A stretch of DNA of 64,000 nucleotides from Anaerolineae bacterium (GCA_023382715.1 JAHDWP010000015.1:1-64000), one strand, 5' to 3'. Positions 25,636 through 34,521 are shown, numbered from the stretch's first letter. Numbers and translations are program-made. The notes: generated from the letters alone by a model not told the origin.

Positions 25636-26808
25636 TCAGGGCCGGAAGGGAATCTGCACGGTGATGCACGTCCCGCCTTTTTCCGGATCGCTGTCAATGG
25701 AGAACTGACCGCTGAGTTGGCGGGCGCGCTGATCCATGTTGCGCAGGCCGAAGCTCTCCGGGTTGCGCAGCTTGGCCGGGTCGAAGCCCACGCCATTGTC
25801 TTCGACGGTGAGCACCAGGGTATTCTCTTTTTCGCGCACTTTGACCAGCACGTGCGTGGCGTGCGCGTGGCGCGCCACGTTGGACAGCGCCTCGCGCACG
25901 ATCTGGGTCAGCGAGTGGCGCTGGCGATCGCCGATCGTGCGCAGCCGGGACGGCACGTCTACCATCACATCCACGCGGGCGAAGTCGTGGAAGTGGCGGG
26001 CCAGGTTATCCAGCCGCTGGCGGAAGGTCGCCTGCTCTTCGCGCGCAGTGCGCAGGTTGCGAATGTAGAGGCGGATGTCCTCGATGATCTGGTTGAGGTC
26101 CTCGATGATGCTCTTGTACTGCTCTTCCTGCTCCGGCGTCATGGGGAACTGCCCGCGCAGGATTTCCAGCTTCATGCCCACCGCGTAGACGGACTGGATC
26201 ACCCCGTCGTGCAGCTCCATGCCGATGCGATCGCGCTCGCGGCTGAGGGCGATCTCCTGGAGCTGCTCGGACAGGCGGGCGTTTTCAATGGCGACGGCGG
26301 CGTGATTGGCCAGCAGCACGATCAGCCGCTCGTCGTCTTCGCTGAACGGCTCGTCGTCGAACGGATCGGTCAGGTAGAGGTTGCCCAGGCGCGCGCCGCG
26401 ACTGATGATCGGCACGCCGAGGAAGCGCCGCATGAACGGGTGGTCCTTGCCGCAAAACCCCGCCGAGCGCGGGTCTTTTGTCAGGTCGTCCAGGCGGATG
26501 GGTGCGTCGGATACGAGCACCGCGCCCAGCAGGCCCAACCCGCGCGGCTCTGGCCCCATGTGGCGCATCTGTTCCGGCGACATGCCCGAAGTGATGAAGG
26601 CGCGCAGCGAGCCATCGTCGCTGGGCACGCCCAGCGCCGCGTAGCGCGCCTGCACCAGCTCGCGGGCGATGTCGGTGATGGATTGCAGCGCGCGCGGCAG
26701 GCTCAGCTCGCTGGTGATCGCTGTGGCCGCCCGGCTGAGCGCATCGAGCATGGACGCGTTCCGGTCCTGGGAATCAGCGGGTGGGTGTGAGGAAGGAGTC
26801 ATGTACAT
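25636..26808 (-). CDS. GAF-domain sensor histidine kinase (NarL-type, HisKA_3)
   Basis: 390-residue soluble kinase. Residues 20-185 form a GAF sensor domain (LPRALQSITDIARELVQARY, FLGVPIISRG, NHAAVAIENARL). The phosphoacceptor helix RERDRIGMELHDGVIQSVYA carries the His of the HisKA_3 family, and the HATPase_c domain has VREALSNVARHAHA (N box), DNGVGFD and FGLRNMDQRA. No membrane segment is visible, so it senses an internal signal such as redox state, gas or a small molecule; the ligand is not deducible. The NarL-type response regulator is divergently encoded 221 bases away and is the obvious partner. Confidence 0.88.
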   Translation of the reverse strand: MYMTPSSHPPADSQDRNASMLDALSRAATAITSELSLPRALQSITDIARELVQARYAALGVPSDDGSLRAFITSGMSPEQMRHMGPEPRGLGLLGAVLVSDAPIRLDDLTKDPRSAGFCGKDHPFMRRFLGVPIISRGARLGNLYLTDPFDDEPFSEDDERLIVLLANHAAVAIENARLSEQLQEIALSRERDRIGMELHDGVIQSVYAVGMKLEILRGQFPMTPEQEEQYKSIIEDLNQIIEDIRLYIRNLRTAREEQATFRQRLDNLARHFHDFARVDVMVDVPSRLRTIGDRQRHSLTQIVREALSNVARHAHATHVLVKVREKENTLVLTVEDNGVGFDPAKLRNPESFGLRNMDQRARQLSGQFSIDSDPEKGGTCITVQIPFRP

Positions 26809-26939
26809 TCACCAGGTTGATCTATAACGCGAATCAGATTACCATTCCACCATAAATGTCATAAATATGACGATAAATCGTCACCAGTTATTAAGCCGGA
26901 GAGCCACGCAACAGTTGGTTTTCCGCGCGCCGGACACGG

Positions 26940-26945
26940 TATAAT
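26940..26945 (+). promoter_or_regulatory. -10 box of the NarL-type regulator gene
   Basis: A perfect TATAAT at 26940-26945. The best -35 candidates (TTGGTT, GGTTTT) have imperfect spacing. The coding start is 85 bases downstream. Confidence 0.55.
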
Positions 26946-27029
26946 CTGATCGCAACATGGGTGGCGGCCCAAACCAATGCTCGACACAGCGCGACGGCCC
27001 GATTCATGCACCTCTTGCCGGAGAATTCA

Positions 27030-27707
27030 GTGACCCCTCTTCGCATCTTGATCGCCGATGACCATGCTGTCGTGCGCGCTGGTCTGAAGGCGCTTCTGGA
27101 ACAACAGCCCGATTTTGCAGTGGTAGCTGAAGCCGAGAGCGGCATTGACGCTGTGCGCCAGACGGTGACTCACCGGCCCGATATCATCGTGATGGACATT
27201 CGAATGCCGGGCGGGCTGTCGGGCATCGAAGCCTGTGAACAAATTGTCGAGCAGATGCCCGACGCCAAGGTGATCATGCTCACCTCCTACGCCGAGGATG
27301 AGCTGGTCATGGACGCCGTGCGCGCGGGCGCGGTGGGCTACGTCCTCAAGCGCGTCGGCAGCAGCGACCTGGTGGACGCCATCCGCACCGTCGGGCGTGG
27401 CGATGCCCTGATTGACCCGACGATGACCAAAGCCCTGCTCGAAGAAGTGCGCCAGGCGGCCCAGGTCAAGGAAGCCTCCGCCTTCTCCGGGCTGACCCCC
27501 CAGGAGATGCGCATCCTGGCGCTGATGGTGGAGGGGCTGACCAATCGCGAGATCGCCTCGCAGTTGTTCCTCGGCGAGGGCACCGTGCGCAACTACGTGG
27601 GCAACATCCTCAGCAAGCTACAGGTCTCCAACCGGGCCGAAGCCGCCGTCTTCGCCGTCAAAAACCACATCGAGCGCCATCTGCCCAAGGACGACGATCA
27701 CGCCTGA
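27030..27707 (+). CDS. NarL/FixJ-family response regulator
   Basis: 225-residue two-component regulator. The receiver domain (1-120) carries ADDH acidic residues, the phospho-Asp in IIVMDIRMPGG and the Lys in GYVLKRVGSS. The C-terminal LuxR-type helix-turn-helix reads LTPQEMRILALMVEG, LTNREIASQLFLGEGTVRNY and ILSKLQVSNRAEA. The GTG at 27030 is chosen because GGAG lies six bases before it and the receiver begins right there; the ATG at 27006 is possible. Partner of the divergent GAF kinase. Its 3' end overlaps the convergent MgtC-type gene by ten bases. Confidence 0.9.
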   Translation: MTPLRILIADDHAVVRAGLKALLEQQPDFAVVAEAESGIDAVRQTVTHRPDIIVMDIRMPGGLSGIEACEQIVEQMPDAKVIMLTSYAEDELVMDAVRAGAVGYVLKRVGSSDLVDAIRTVGRGDALIDPTMTKALLEEVRQAAQVKEASAFSGLTPQEMRILALMVEGLTNREIASQLFLGEGTVRNYVGNILSKLQVSNRAEAAVFAVKNHIERHLPKDDDHA

Positions 27708-28165
27708 TCGTCGCGCCTCGCCGCGCTGATCCGGCGCGCCGCGCGCCGGTCGGAGCGCGCCCCTCTGGTCAGCCAGCGCAGCACCGATAGCACCAGCACG
27801 CCCATCAGAGTCGCCCCAGTCGCCAGCACGTACAGCCGTGCTCCCGTCACCAGGCCGATCATGGCCACGAACCACAGCGACGCCGCCGTCGTCAGCTCGT
27901 GAACCCGGTCGTTGCGGCGGATGATGACCCCGGCTCCCAGGAAGCCCATGCCGGTGATCACGTTGGCCGCCAGGCGGGCCGCCGAATTATCGTCGTAGAG
28001 CGCCTGGGCCATGACCATGACCAGCGCCGAGCCGATGCCCACCATCATGTGGGTACGCATCCCCGCCGGACTCTGTCTCCACTGGCGATCCAGGCCAATC
28101 AGGCCGGACAGCACCAGGGCCACGGCCAGCGGAATCAAAGCCTCCAACTGCGCTTGGGTGCTCAT
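27698..28165 (-). CDS. MgtC/SapB-family membrane protein
   Basis: 155-residue membrane protein of the MgtC family. The typical N-terminal half is present: ALVLSGLIGLDRQWRQSPAG, MRTHMMVGIGSALVMV and ANVITGMGFLGAGVIIR, with four to five membrane helices. The long cytoplasmic C-terminal domain of virulence MgtC proteins is absent; instead there is a basic tail (RSDRRAARRISAARRD). The family is linked to low-Mg growth and ATP synthase modulation, but short forms are poorly characterised. Convergent with the response regulator, overlapping it by ten bases. Confidence 0.82.
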   Translation of the reverse strand: MSTQAQLEALIPLAVALVLSGLIGLDRQWRQSPAGMRTHMMVGIGSALVMVMAQALYDDNSAARLAANVITGMGFLGAGVIIRRNDRVHELTTAASLWFVAMIGLVTGARLYVLATGATLMGVLVLSVLRWLTRGARSDRRAARRISAARRDDQA

Positions 28166-28341
28166 CGCGGGACTCTCAGCTTCTCACAACTATAATCGCA
28201 CCCTTTGCGAGGCGGCTAGTGCTATTGATCACGGCGTGCGCGGGCCATCAGGCACACAGGGAGGCGCCCGCCGTGAGGCCGTTCAGGAAGCCTTCAACGA
28301 CTTCCGAAGTCTTGCCCGCTAAGTCCCTCCCTTCTTGTTAC

Positions 28342-28761
28342 GATACGCCGCTGGCCATTGCCCTGCCTTACTTCGGGTCAGCGTTCGGCACTTTTCTGGT
28401 GCGCCAGGCATTTCTGGGCGTCCCGCGCGAGCTGGTGGACGCCGGGACGATGGACGGCTGTCGCTGGTATCACCTGCTGTGGCACGTCTATCTGCCGCCA
28501 AGCTGGCCGTCGCTGGTGGCTTTTGGGCTGGTCAGCGTCAGCCTCCACTGGAACGAGCTGCTGTGGCCGCTGGTGATCACCAGCCAGAACGCGCGCCCGC
28601 TGACGATGGGCCTGCTGCGCTTCACCCAGCTTACAGACATCGGCGCGCAGTGGAGCCTGGTCATGGCGGCAACGATGATCATCGTCGCGCCGCTCCTGCT
28701 CGCGTTCCTGTTTTTCCAGCGCCAGTTCATTCGCAGCTTCCTGTGCTCCGGCATGAAGTAG
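28342..28761 (+). pseudogene. Truncated carbohydrate ABC transporter permease (MalG-type)
   Basis: The C-terminal half of a MalG/UgpE-type inner-membrane permease. It has a PYFGSAFGTFLVRQAF helix, the EAA loop (ELVDAGTMDGCRWYHLLWHV) that docks the ATPase, and the final helices ending RSFLCSGMK. Only about 140 of the usual 270-280 residues remain. The first three helices are missing, and the upstream part of the open frame is unrelated. The breakpoint lies about 30 bases after an R2 palindrome (GACTTCCGAAGTC, 28299-28311). No ABC partner genes remain nearby. Almost certainly non-functional. Confidence 0.75.
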
Positions 28762-28931
28762 GACGCTGCCGAAGCCGGCTGCCCGGGCTGAAAACCGCGT
28801 GAGAATTCGCCCCCGACCGCTCGCCTGGGATGCGCCTGCCCAGGGCTGTTTCGCGCTATCGCGATTCTGGCTATAGTTTGTGCAATATGCGAGCGCCAGC
28901 CGTCGCGCCCGATCGTCTTGAAGGATTGTCT

Positions 28932-30731
28932 ATGCGCCGCCCGATCGCCATCGCCCTGCTCATCCTGCTGATCATTTCTCTGCTGGTCAGTGGATCGCCC
29001 CCTGCGCGCGCCCAGGATGGGGCAGGTCCCACGGTGCACATCGTCCAGGCCGGCGACAACCTGTACCGCATCGCCCTGCGCTACGGCGTGACGATCGAGG
29101 CGCTGATGGCCGCGAACGGGCTGACGACGACCAGCGTCATCGTCCCCGGCCAGGCGCTGGCTATCCCCGGCCCGCTGGCTCCTCTCCCTGCATTTGCCGC
29201 GACTATCCCCGCCGGCGCGCGGACGCACCGCGTGGTAGAAGGGGAGTCGCTGCTGCAGATCGCGCGGCGCTACAACGTGACACTGGACGCGCTGGCCCGC
29301 GCCAACAACATCACCCACGCCGCGCTGATCGTGCCGGGCCAGGTGCTCATCATCCCCACCGGCGGCACGGCAGACCTGGGGCTGGTCGGCGTGGCCGCGC
29401 CCGTGCAGCCGGTCCGGCCTCCGGCGACGGACCTGGGCATCCTGCCCGCCGACGCATCCAGCGCCCCTGCCGCGCTGCAAAGCGCGCCGCAGATGCCAGC
29501 CCATACACCGGTCGCGCCCGCCAGCGTCGCGCCGGTCGAAGTCCTCGCGGAAGCCACGCCGTCCGCGACGCCTGAACCGCCGCCCAGCGCCACACTCACC
29601 CCCGCCGCGACCGCCACCAGCACGCCCACCGCCACCATCCCGACGCCCGTCATCAGCGGCACCTTCGACGCCGAGCTGGTCGCGCCAGACCTGGGCATCC
29701 TCGCCCCGCCGCCAGAGACCGAGCCGCCCCAGGACGTGACAACTTCCCCGGAAGCCGCCGCCCTCACCGCGCCGGACGAATCGGCCAGCCTGCCGGAGCA
29801 GCCGGCTGATGTGTCTGCGGAAGCAGAAGCGGACGTCGCTCCTGTGCCTGCGCCCGCTGACGAGGCGCTCAGCGCGGCAGAGCAGCCCGCCGCAGTCCCG
29901 GCGGAACCCGCCGCGAACGCCGCCCTGGTGCCCGGCTCTATTGACGAGACGCTCAACACGCCCGACCTGGGCATCATCGCCCCGGACACGGCGGCCTGGG
30001 TGCGCCAGCCGGGACTGTTCACGACGGGGGGGGCGCGCGTCCGCGAGATCTTCGAGCGCGGGCAGGCGCGCGGCAACAATGCCCACGCTTTCTCCAAGGT
30101 AGGGGACTGCAACAGCGAGCTGCCCTTCTTCCTGGGCCGCTTCGACAGCGGCGACTACGACCTGGGGCCATACGCCTATTTGCAGCCCACCATTGACCAC
30201 TTCGCCGGATCGTTCGGGCGGCAGAGCATGGCCGTGTGGACGGGCAGCCACGCCTGGTCTGTGCTCGATTCTACCTGGGCGAACCCGGCCCTGTGCCTGC
30301 CCGGTGAGACGCCGCTCGGCTGTGAGTTTCGCCTGAACCGGCCCAGCATCGTGCTGATTCGCCTGGGCACCAACGAAGCCTACAGCCCGGCGCTGTTCGA
30401 GAAGCATATGCGCGCGATCATCGAGTATTCTATCGAGCAGGGCGTCATCCCGGTCTTGGGGACGAAAGCCGATCAGCTTGAGGGGAGCGACCACATCAAT
30501 GACATCGTGCGCCAGCTCGCGGCGGAATATGAGGTGCCGCTGTGGGATTTTGGGCGGGTGGCGAGCACGGTGCCAGGGCGCGGCCTGCGTGAAGACGGCT
30601 TCCACATGACCTGGTACCCGCTCACCTACGGCGATCCGCGCGCGCTGCAAGCCGGACATTCCGTCCACAACCTGGCCGCGTTGATCGCCCTTCACACTGT
30701 CTGGCAGAGCGCGCTGACGAGCGTGGGCTGA
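28932..30731 (+). CDS. Secreted LysM protein with C-terminal SGNH-like domain
   Basis: 599-residue exported protein. After the signal peptide (cleavage near ARAQ), two LysM modules occupy about 32-78 and 97-142 (VQAGDNLYRIALRYGVTIE; VEGESLLQIARRYNVTLD) and should bind peptidoglycan or other GlcNAc polymers. A low-complexity Pro/Ala/Thr/Glu region follows, punctuated by four DLG(I/L) words (DLGLVGV, DLGILPA, DLGILAP, DLGIIAP). The last 230 residues look like an SGNH hydrolase: block III GTNE and block V DGFH. Block I is GDC rather than GDS, so the nucleophile may be Cys. The ATG at 28932 has AAGGA six bases upstream. Confidence 0.75.
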   Translation: MRRPIAIALLILLIISLLVSGSPPARAQDGAGPTVHIVQAGDNLYRIALRYGVTIEALMAANGLTTTSVIVPGQALAIPGPLAPLPAFAATIPAGARTHRVVEGESLLQIARRYNVTLDALARANNITHAALIVPGQVLIIPTGGTADLGLVGVAAPVQPVRPPATDLGILPADASSAPAALQSAPQMPAHTPVAPASVAPVEVLAEATPSATPEPPPSATLTPAATATSTPTATIPTPVISGTFDAELVAPDLGILAPPPETEPPQDVTTSPEAAALTAPDESASLPEQPADVSAEAEADVAPVPAPADEALSAAEQPAAVPAEPAANAALVPGSIDETLNTPDLGIIAPDTAAWVRQPGLFTTGGARVREIFERGQARGNNAHAFSKVGDCNSELPFFLGRFDSGDYDLGPYAYLQPTIDHFAGSFGRQSMAVWTGSHAWSVLDSTWANPALCLPGETPLGCEFRLNRPSIVLIRLGTNEAYSPALFEKHMRAIIEYSIEQGVIPVLGTKADQLEGSDHINDIVRQLAAEYEVPLWDFGRVASTVPGRGLREDGFHMTWYPLTYGDPRALQAGHSVHNLAALIALHTVWQSALTSVG

Positions 30732-31108
30732 GCGGGGAACTTCGCCTCACCGCGCCTGCTCCGGCCTCCCGGTCTTCCGATCTGGCAGAAGCGATCCCCT
30801 GCGCGCTGAAGTCAGCAGCCAGCCGTCAGAGGCCGTTGAAAGGCCCCGATCTGGCGGGTTTACCTCACCCCTAAATCCCCTCTCCACACGCGGAGAGGGG
30901 ACTTAATCGCCCGGCGATTCCCCCCTCTCCGTTTACAGAGAAGGGGCGGAAGGTGGGGTTCGCAAACGGTTTCTGATAGCTGATACTGGCGGGTTTACCT
31001 CACCCCTAAATCCCCTCTCCACACGCGGAGAGGGGACTTAATCGCCCGGCGATTCCCCCCTCTCCGTTTACAGAGAAGGGGCGGAAGGTGGGGTTCGCAA
31101 ACGGTTTC
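30732..31108. repeat. Tandem duplication of a 124-bp R1-containing unit
   Basis: The unit at 30851-30974 is repeated without visible difference at 30986-31109, with an 11-base spacer. Each unit contains the R1 sequence (CTCCACACGCGGAGAGGGGA), a second palindrome (CCCCTCTCCGTTTACAGAG, then AAGGGG) and the tail TTCGCAAACGGTTTCT. The last base of the second copy is also the final base of the MFS stop codon on the other strand. No gene in this interval. Confidence 0.9.
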
Positions 31109-32281
31109 TCAATCGGCAGGGGCGACCGCCCGGCGCGGTGAGCGCGCCTGCACAGCCATCATCACCAGCACCATGGCCAGCGTCTCGGCAAGCAACAGCA
31201 GAGTCATCGCCGGCGTGCTCACGCGGTCGAACAGCACACCTTGCAGCCAGGGCAACGTCGCCGCGCCCAGGCTGCCCATCGCCACGACGACGCTCGTCGC
31301 CTTGCCCGGCCCGTTGGGGAACGTCGCCGTGGTGATGGCGACAATCGTCGGGTAAGGCGGGCCAGACCACAGACCGAGCACGAGCACAGCCAACACCGTC
31401 AGGACGGCACTGCCATGCCCCACCGCCAGCAGAGCGCTGCCGCCCACCAGGCCCAACAGACACGCCCATAACACCGTCTGCGGCGTGAAGCGCGCGCTGT
31501 AGAGTGCCCCCAGAATGCGCCCGATGGTCAGCGCCAGCCAGTAGCCGGACGTGATCAGCGCGCCCGCTTCCTTGCCAAGCGCAGTCGTGCGATCCACGTA
31601 GGCAGTCGTCCAGGCCCCCATCCCCGCTTCCAGCCCCACGAACAGCAGCAGCAGAAAGCCGAGCGCCCATAGCAGCGCCACCCGGTAGCTGAACCCATTG
31701 GCGCGCCCGGCGCTGACCGGCGGGGCCGGCAGAGGCACGTTGTCCAACTGCCAGACCAGCGGCAGCGGGATCAGAATGGCTACGAAGCCGAGTCCGAAAG
31801 CGGGGAGCGCCGAATCCCACAAGGCCAACGTCAATCCGGCCACCGCCGGGCTGATGACTGAGCCGACGCCGTAAAAAGTGTGCAGCAGATTGAGCATGGG
31901 CACGCTGCGCCGCGCGAAGCGGTGCGCGATCAGCAGGTTGATGCTGATGTCTACCGCGCCGAAGCCGAACCCATACACAAAGCCAATGACCAGCGTTGCG
32001 GTCAGGCTGTGGCTGAACAGGATGCCCAGGGTGCCCAGCCCCAGCAGCGTAGCCCCGACCAGGATCACCGGGCGCTGCCCCAGGCGGTCGTTGAGCGGCC
32101 CGGCGACGATCTGTGCGGCCATTGTCCCGACGAATGTCGCCGTAATCAGCCCGCCAAGCGCCGCCAGATCGCGCCCGATCTGGTCGGCCAGGTTGGGCAG
32201 CGCCGGGCCGAGCGCCCCGCCCAGCCAGCCAATGGCTATGAACAGGGCGAAGGCCATCACCATGAGTTTTCGGGGGGACAT
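31109..32281 (-). CDS. MFS transporter
   Basis: 390-residue major facilitator with about twelve membrane segments. Features include MAFALFIAIGWLGGALGPAL in helix 1, the loop GPLNDRLGQRPVILVG, and FGAVDISINLLIAHRFARR in the first half, the last resembling sugar and FucP-like or YfkF-like carriers. Substrate not deducible. The ATG at 32281 has an AGGAG site nine bases upstream; the frame stays open to 32344 without a better start. The stop codon abuts the tandem repeat unit, so the gene end may have been reshaped by it. Confidence 0.8.
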   Translation of the reverse strand: MSPRKLMVMAFALFIAIGWLGGALGPALPNLADQIGRDLAALGGLITATFVGTMAAQIVAGPLNDRLGQRPVILVGATLLGLGTLGILFSHSLTATLVIGFVYGFGFGAVDISINLLIAHRFARRSVPMLNLLHTFYGVGSVISPAVAGLTLALWDSALPAFGLGFVAILIPLPLVWQLDNVPLPAPPVSAGRANGFSYRVALLWALGFLLLLFVGLEAGMGAWTTAYVDRTTALGKEAGALITSGYWLALTIGRILGALYSARFTPQTVLWACLLGLVGGSALLAVGHGSAVLTVLAVLVLGLWSGPPYPTIVAITTATFPNGPGKATSVVVAMGSLGAATLPWLQGVLFDRVSTPAMTLLLLAETLAMVLVMMAVQARSPRRAVAPAD

Positions 32282-32772
32282 GAGAGCTTGCTCCTGAAGA
32301 GGGGGACGCCGCGCGTCCGCACGCTGGGAGTGTATTACCGCCAAAGCGGGTGAGTGTCAAGCGGCACGAGCGCGCGGGTTGCGCGCAAACTCTGTCGGGC
32401 GGAGCCGCGGCAGAGTGTCACGCAGCATGGGGTTCTGCTACGGAATCCGGCTATAGAGGCTTACTCTCTGTCAGTGGCAACATAGGCCCCCGTATCGTAC
32501 CAGAAGTCGGTTGACCTCACTCCCGGCTCTCTTCCCACACGCGGAGAGAGGGTCCTGTTCAGGGCGCTGCTCTGCTGTGTCTCCGTAGGGATGTATAAGC
32601 CATACGCCCCTGTGGAAGCGTGTCGCCAACAGCCTCTCTTGTGGGGGAAGGGCCGGGGTGAAGATTTCGACAACTGCCTGGTCACTCCTGCGCGATCTCG
32701 CCCAGAACACCCTTGCCAGGCGCGCCGCTTCGCACTAGAGTCAGGGCAGAGACGCGCACACCAGGAGCTATC
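32282..32772. repeat. R1 and R4 copies upstream of the dehydrogenase pair
   Basis: R1-like sequence at 32513-32550 (CTTCCCACACGCGGAGAGAG). R4 sequence at 32555-32680: GGCGCTGCTCTGCTG, CATACGCCCCTGTGGAAGCG and GTCGCCAACAGCCTCTCTTG. No gene; the start of the dehydrogenase gene is preceded by CAGGAG. Confidence 0.65.
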
Positions 32773-33645
32773 ATGCCATCCGCCACCATGATCGCCATCG
32801 TCGGCGCGGGCGAGCTGGGCGTGGAAATCGCCCAGGCCGTCGCGCTGGGGGGCTGGCCCGTCGTGCTGCACGACACCGACGAGTCAGCGCTGCGCCGCGC
32901 CGTCGGGCGCATCAGCCGCCGCCTGGAGAAGGCCGCCCGCCTGGGCCGCCTCAGCGCGCAGGAAGCGCGCCGGGCGCGGCGTGTCTTCACGCTGAGCAGC
33001 GACCTGGCCGCCTGCGCGCCCGCTGGGCTGGTCATCGAGGCCATCCAGGATCGCATGGGCCTGAAGGGGGCGCTCTTTCAGGCGCTCGATGCGCTGGTCA
33101 GCCCGGACGCGATCCTGGCGACGAGCACCAACACGCTGTCAGTCACCCGGCTGGCCGCCCCCACGCGCCATCCGCAGCGCGTGATCGGGCTGCATTTCCC
33201 GCGCCCCGCCCATGTCATGCGCCTGGTGGAAGTCGTGCGCACGCCCACCACCCGCCAGGACATCCTCGACCAGGCCATGCTGCTGGTGCGCGGCTTCGCC
33301 AAAACGCCGCTGCTGGTGGACGACACGCCCGGCCTGATCGTCAACCGCGTCGCCCAGGCGTACTTCAGCGAGGCGCTGCGCCTGCTGGACGGCGGAGGCC
33401 TGGACGAGGCGACCGTAGACCGCCTGCTAGAGGCGGCGGGTTTCCCGATGGGGCCATTCCGCCTGATGGACTTCCTGGGCGTGGATCGCGTGCTGGAGAT
33501 GACCGAGTCGCTGTACGAGGCGACCTTTCACGTGCCGCGCTACCGCCCGCAGCCGCGCCTGCAGCGCCTGGTGGAGGCCGGGCGCATCGGTCGCGGCAAC
33601 CCGCTGGGCGGCTTCTTCCCCGCGCCGCCGAAGGACGGCTCCTAG
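32773..33645 (+). CDS. 3-hydroxyacyl-CoA dehydrogenase-type protein
   Basis: 290-residue NAD-dependent dehydrogenase of the 3-hydroxyacyl/3-hydroxybutyryl-CoA family. The Rossmann opening is ATMIAIVGAGELGVEIAQAV; the middle has TSTNTLSVTRLA and the catalytic His in IGLHFPRPAHVMRLVEV paired with the following Glu. The C-terminal domain follows (DTPGLIVNRVAQAYFSEALR, GFPMGPFRLMDFLGVDR). It would oxidise an (S)-3-hydroxyacyl-CoA to the 3-keto form. The ATG at 32773 has an AGGAG site. A second, diverged member starts three bases after the stop, suggesting a heteromeric enzyme or split function. Confidence 0.88.
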   Translation: MPSATMIAIVGAGELGVEIAQAVALGGWPVVLHDTDESALRRAVGRISRRLEKAARLGRLSAQEARRARRVFTLSSDLAACAPAGLVIEAIQDRMGLKGALFQALDALVSPDAILATSTNTLSVTRLAAPTRHPQRVIGLHFPRPAHVMRLVEVVRTPTTRQDILDQAMLLVRGFAKTPLLVDDTPGLIVNRVAQAYFSEALRLLDGGGLDEATVDRLLEAAGFPMGPFRLMDFLGVDRVLEMTESLYEATFHVPRYRPQPRLQRLVEAGRIGRGNPLGGFFPAPPKDGS

Positions 33646-33648
33646 ACT

Positions 33649-34428
33649 ATGCGCGTGCTGATCGTGGGCGAGGTGCCTTTTGTGGACACGCTGGCCGGGC
33701 TGTGTCTGGCCAAGAACCACAAGGTAGACCTGTTCGTGGCCGACGACTTGGAAGGCCAGGAGACGCTGGATAAGATGGTGCGCGCCGCCAGCCGCTGCCA
33801 GATCGCCATCGAGTCGCTCAACGACTCGCGCGAGAGCAAGCAATGGCTGGTCGAGGGCATCGAGGCGAATATCTCTGACGAAGCGATCCTGCTGGTCAGT
33901 GCGCTGGCAGCCAGCGCCACCGAGGTCGCCAGTTGGACGGAGCGCCCGGCGCGCGTGGCCGGTTACGGCCTGCTGCCGCCCATCGCCGTCACCGGGCTGG
34001 TCGAGTTCGCGCCCGCCCTGCAAACCGACTTCGACACGGCGGCGCGCGCCCGTCGCTTCTGGGAGGAGCTGGGCTTCAGCGTCGTGCGCGTGCCCGATGG
34101 CACAGGGCTGGTGCGCCCGCGCATGGTCTGCGGCCTGATCAACGAGACGGTGCAGACCATGACCGCCCACAACCTGAGCGCCGAAGCGGCAGACAGCGCC
34201 GTGCAGCTCGGCCTGAATCACCCGCGCGGCCCACTCTCGTGGGCCGACGAGATCGGGCTGGATGTGGTGGTCGGCACGCTGGAAGGGCTGTGGCGCGCCT
34301 GGGGCGACGAGCGCTATCACCCCGCGCCGCTGCTGCGTCAGAAGGTCTACGCCGGGCATCTGGGCCGCAAGGCCGGGCGCGGCTTCTACGACTACGACGC
34401 GAACGCGCCGCGCTCCTCCGCGTCATGA
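33649..34428 (+). CDS. Diverged 3-hydroxyacyl-CoA dehydrogenase-like partner
   Basis: 259-residue protein encoded three bases after its intact relative. The N-terminal Rossmann glycine motif is altered (MRVLIVGEVPFVDTLAGLC instead of GxGxxG), and the TSTNTLS catalytic segment is replaced by ALAASATEVASW. The C-terminal dimerisation domain is well kept: TGLVRPRMVCGLINETVQTM, GLNHPRGPLSWADEIGLDVV and LGRKAGRGFYDYD. It probably pairs with the upstream enzyme as a structural or substrate-binding subunit; independent catalysis is doubtful. Confidence 0.72.
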   Translation: MRVLIVGEVPFVDTLAGLCLAKNHKVDLFVADDLEGQETLDKMVRAASRCQIAIESLNDSRESKQWLVEGIEANISDEAILLVSALAASATEVASWTERPARVAGYGLLPPIAVTGLVEFAPALQTDFDTAARARRFWEELGFSVVRVPDGTGLVRPRMVCGLINETVQTMTAHNLSAEAADSAVQLGLNHPRGPLSWADEIGLDVVVGTLEGLWRAWGDERYHPAPLLRQKVYAGHLGRKAGRGFYDYDANAPRSSAS

Positions 34429-34470
34429 GCGGCCTCTGCGAGGGTCTCTGATCGCTGGCGCGCCCCCCCC

Positions 34471-34510
34471 AAAAAAAAGACTTCCAAAGTTTTCGAGAAC
34501 TTCGGAAGCC
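34471..34510 (-). terminator. R2 repeat acting as terminator of the selenoprotein gene
   Basis: On the minus strand GGCTTCCGAAGTT pairs with AACTTTGGAAGTC around a 6-base loop, and eight T residues follow (34478-34471). It is an R2 dispersed repeat that here forms an excellent intrinsic terminator 12 bases after the stop at 34522. Confidence 0.8.
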
Positions 34511-34521
34511 TGGAACCGGCC

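Noticed and set aside
28488-30695. 735-codon open frame antisense to the LysM protein
   Set aside because: Low-complexity Arg/Gly/Gln sequence created by the GC-rich linker of the real gene; no start signal or family.
30851-31109. CRISPR-like direct repeats
   Set aside because: Only two units of 124 bp with an 11-base spacer, and no cas genes; a simple tandem duplication.
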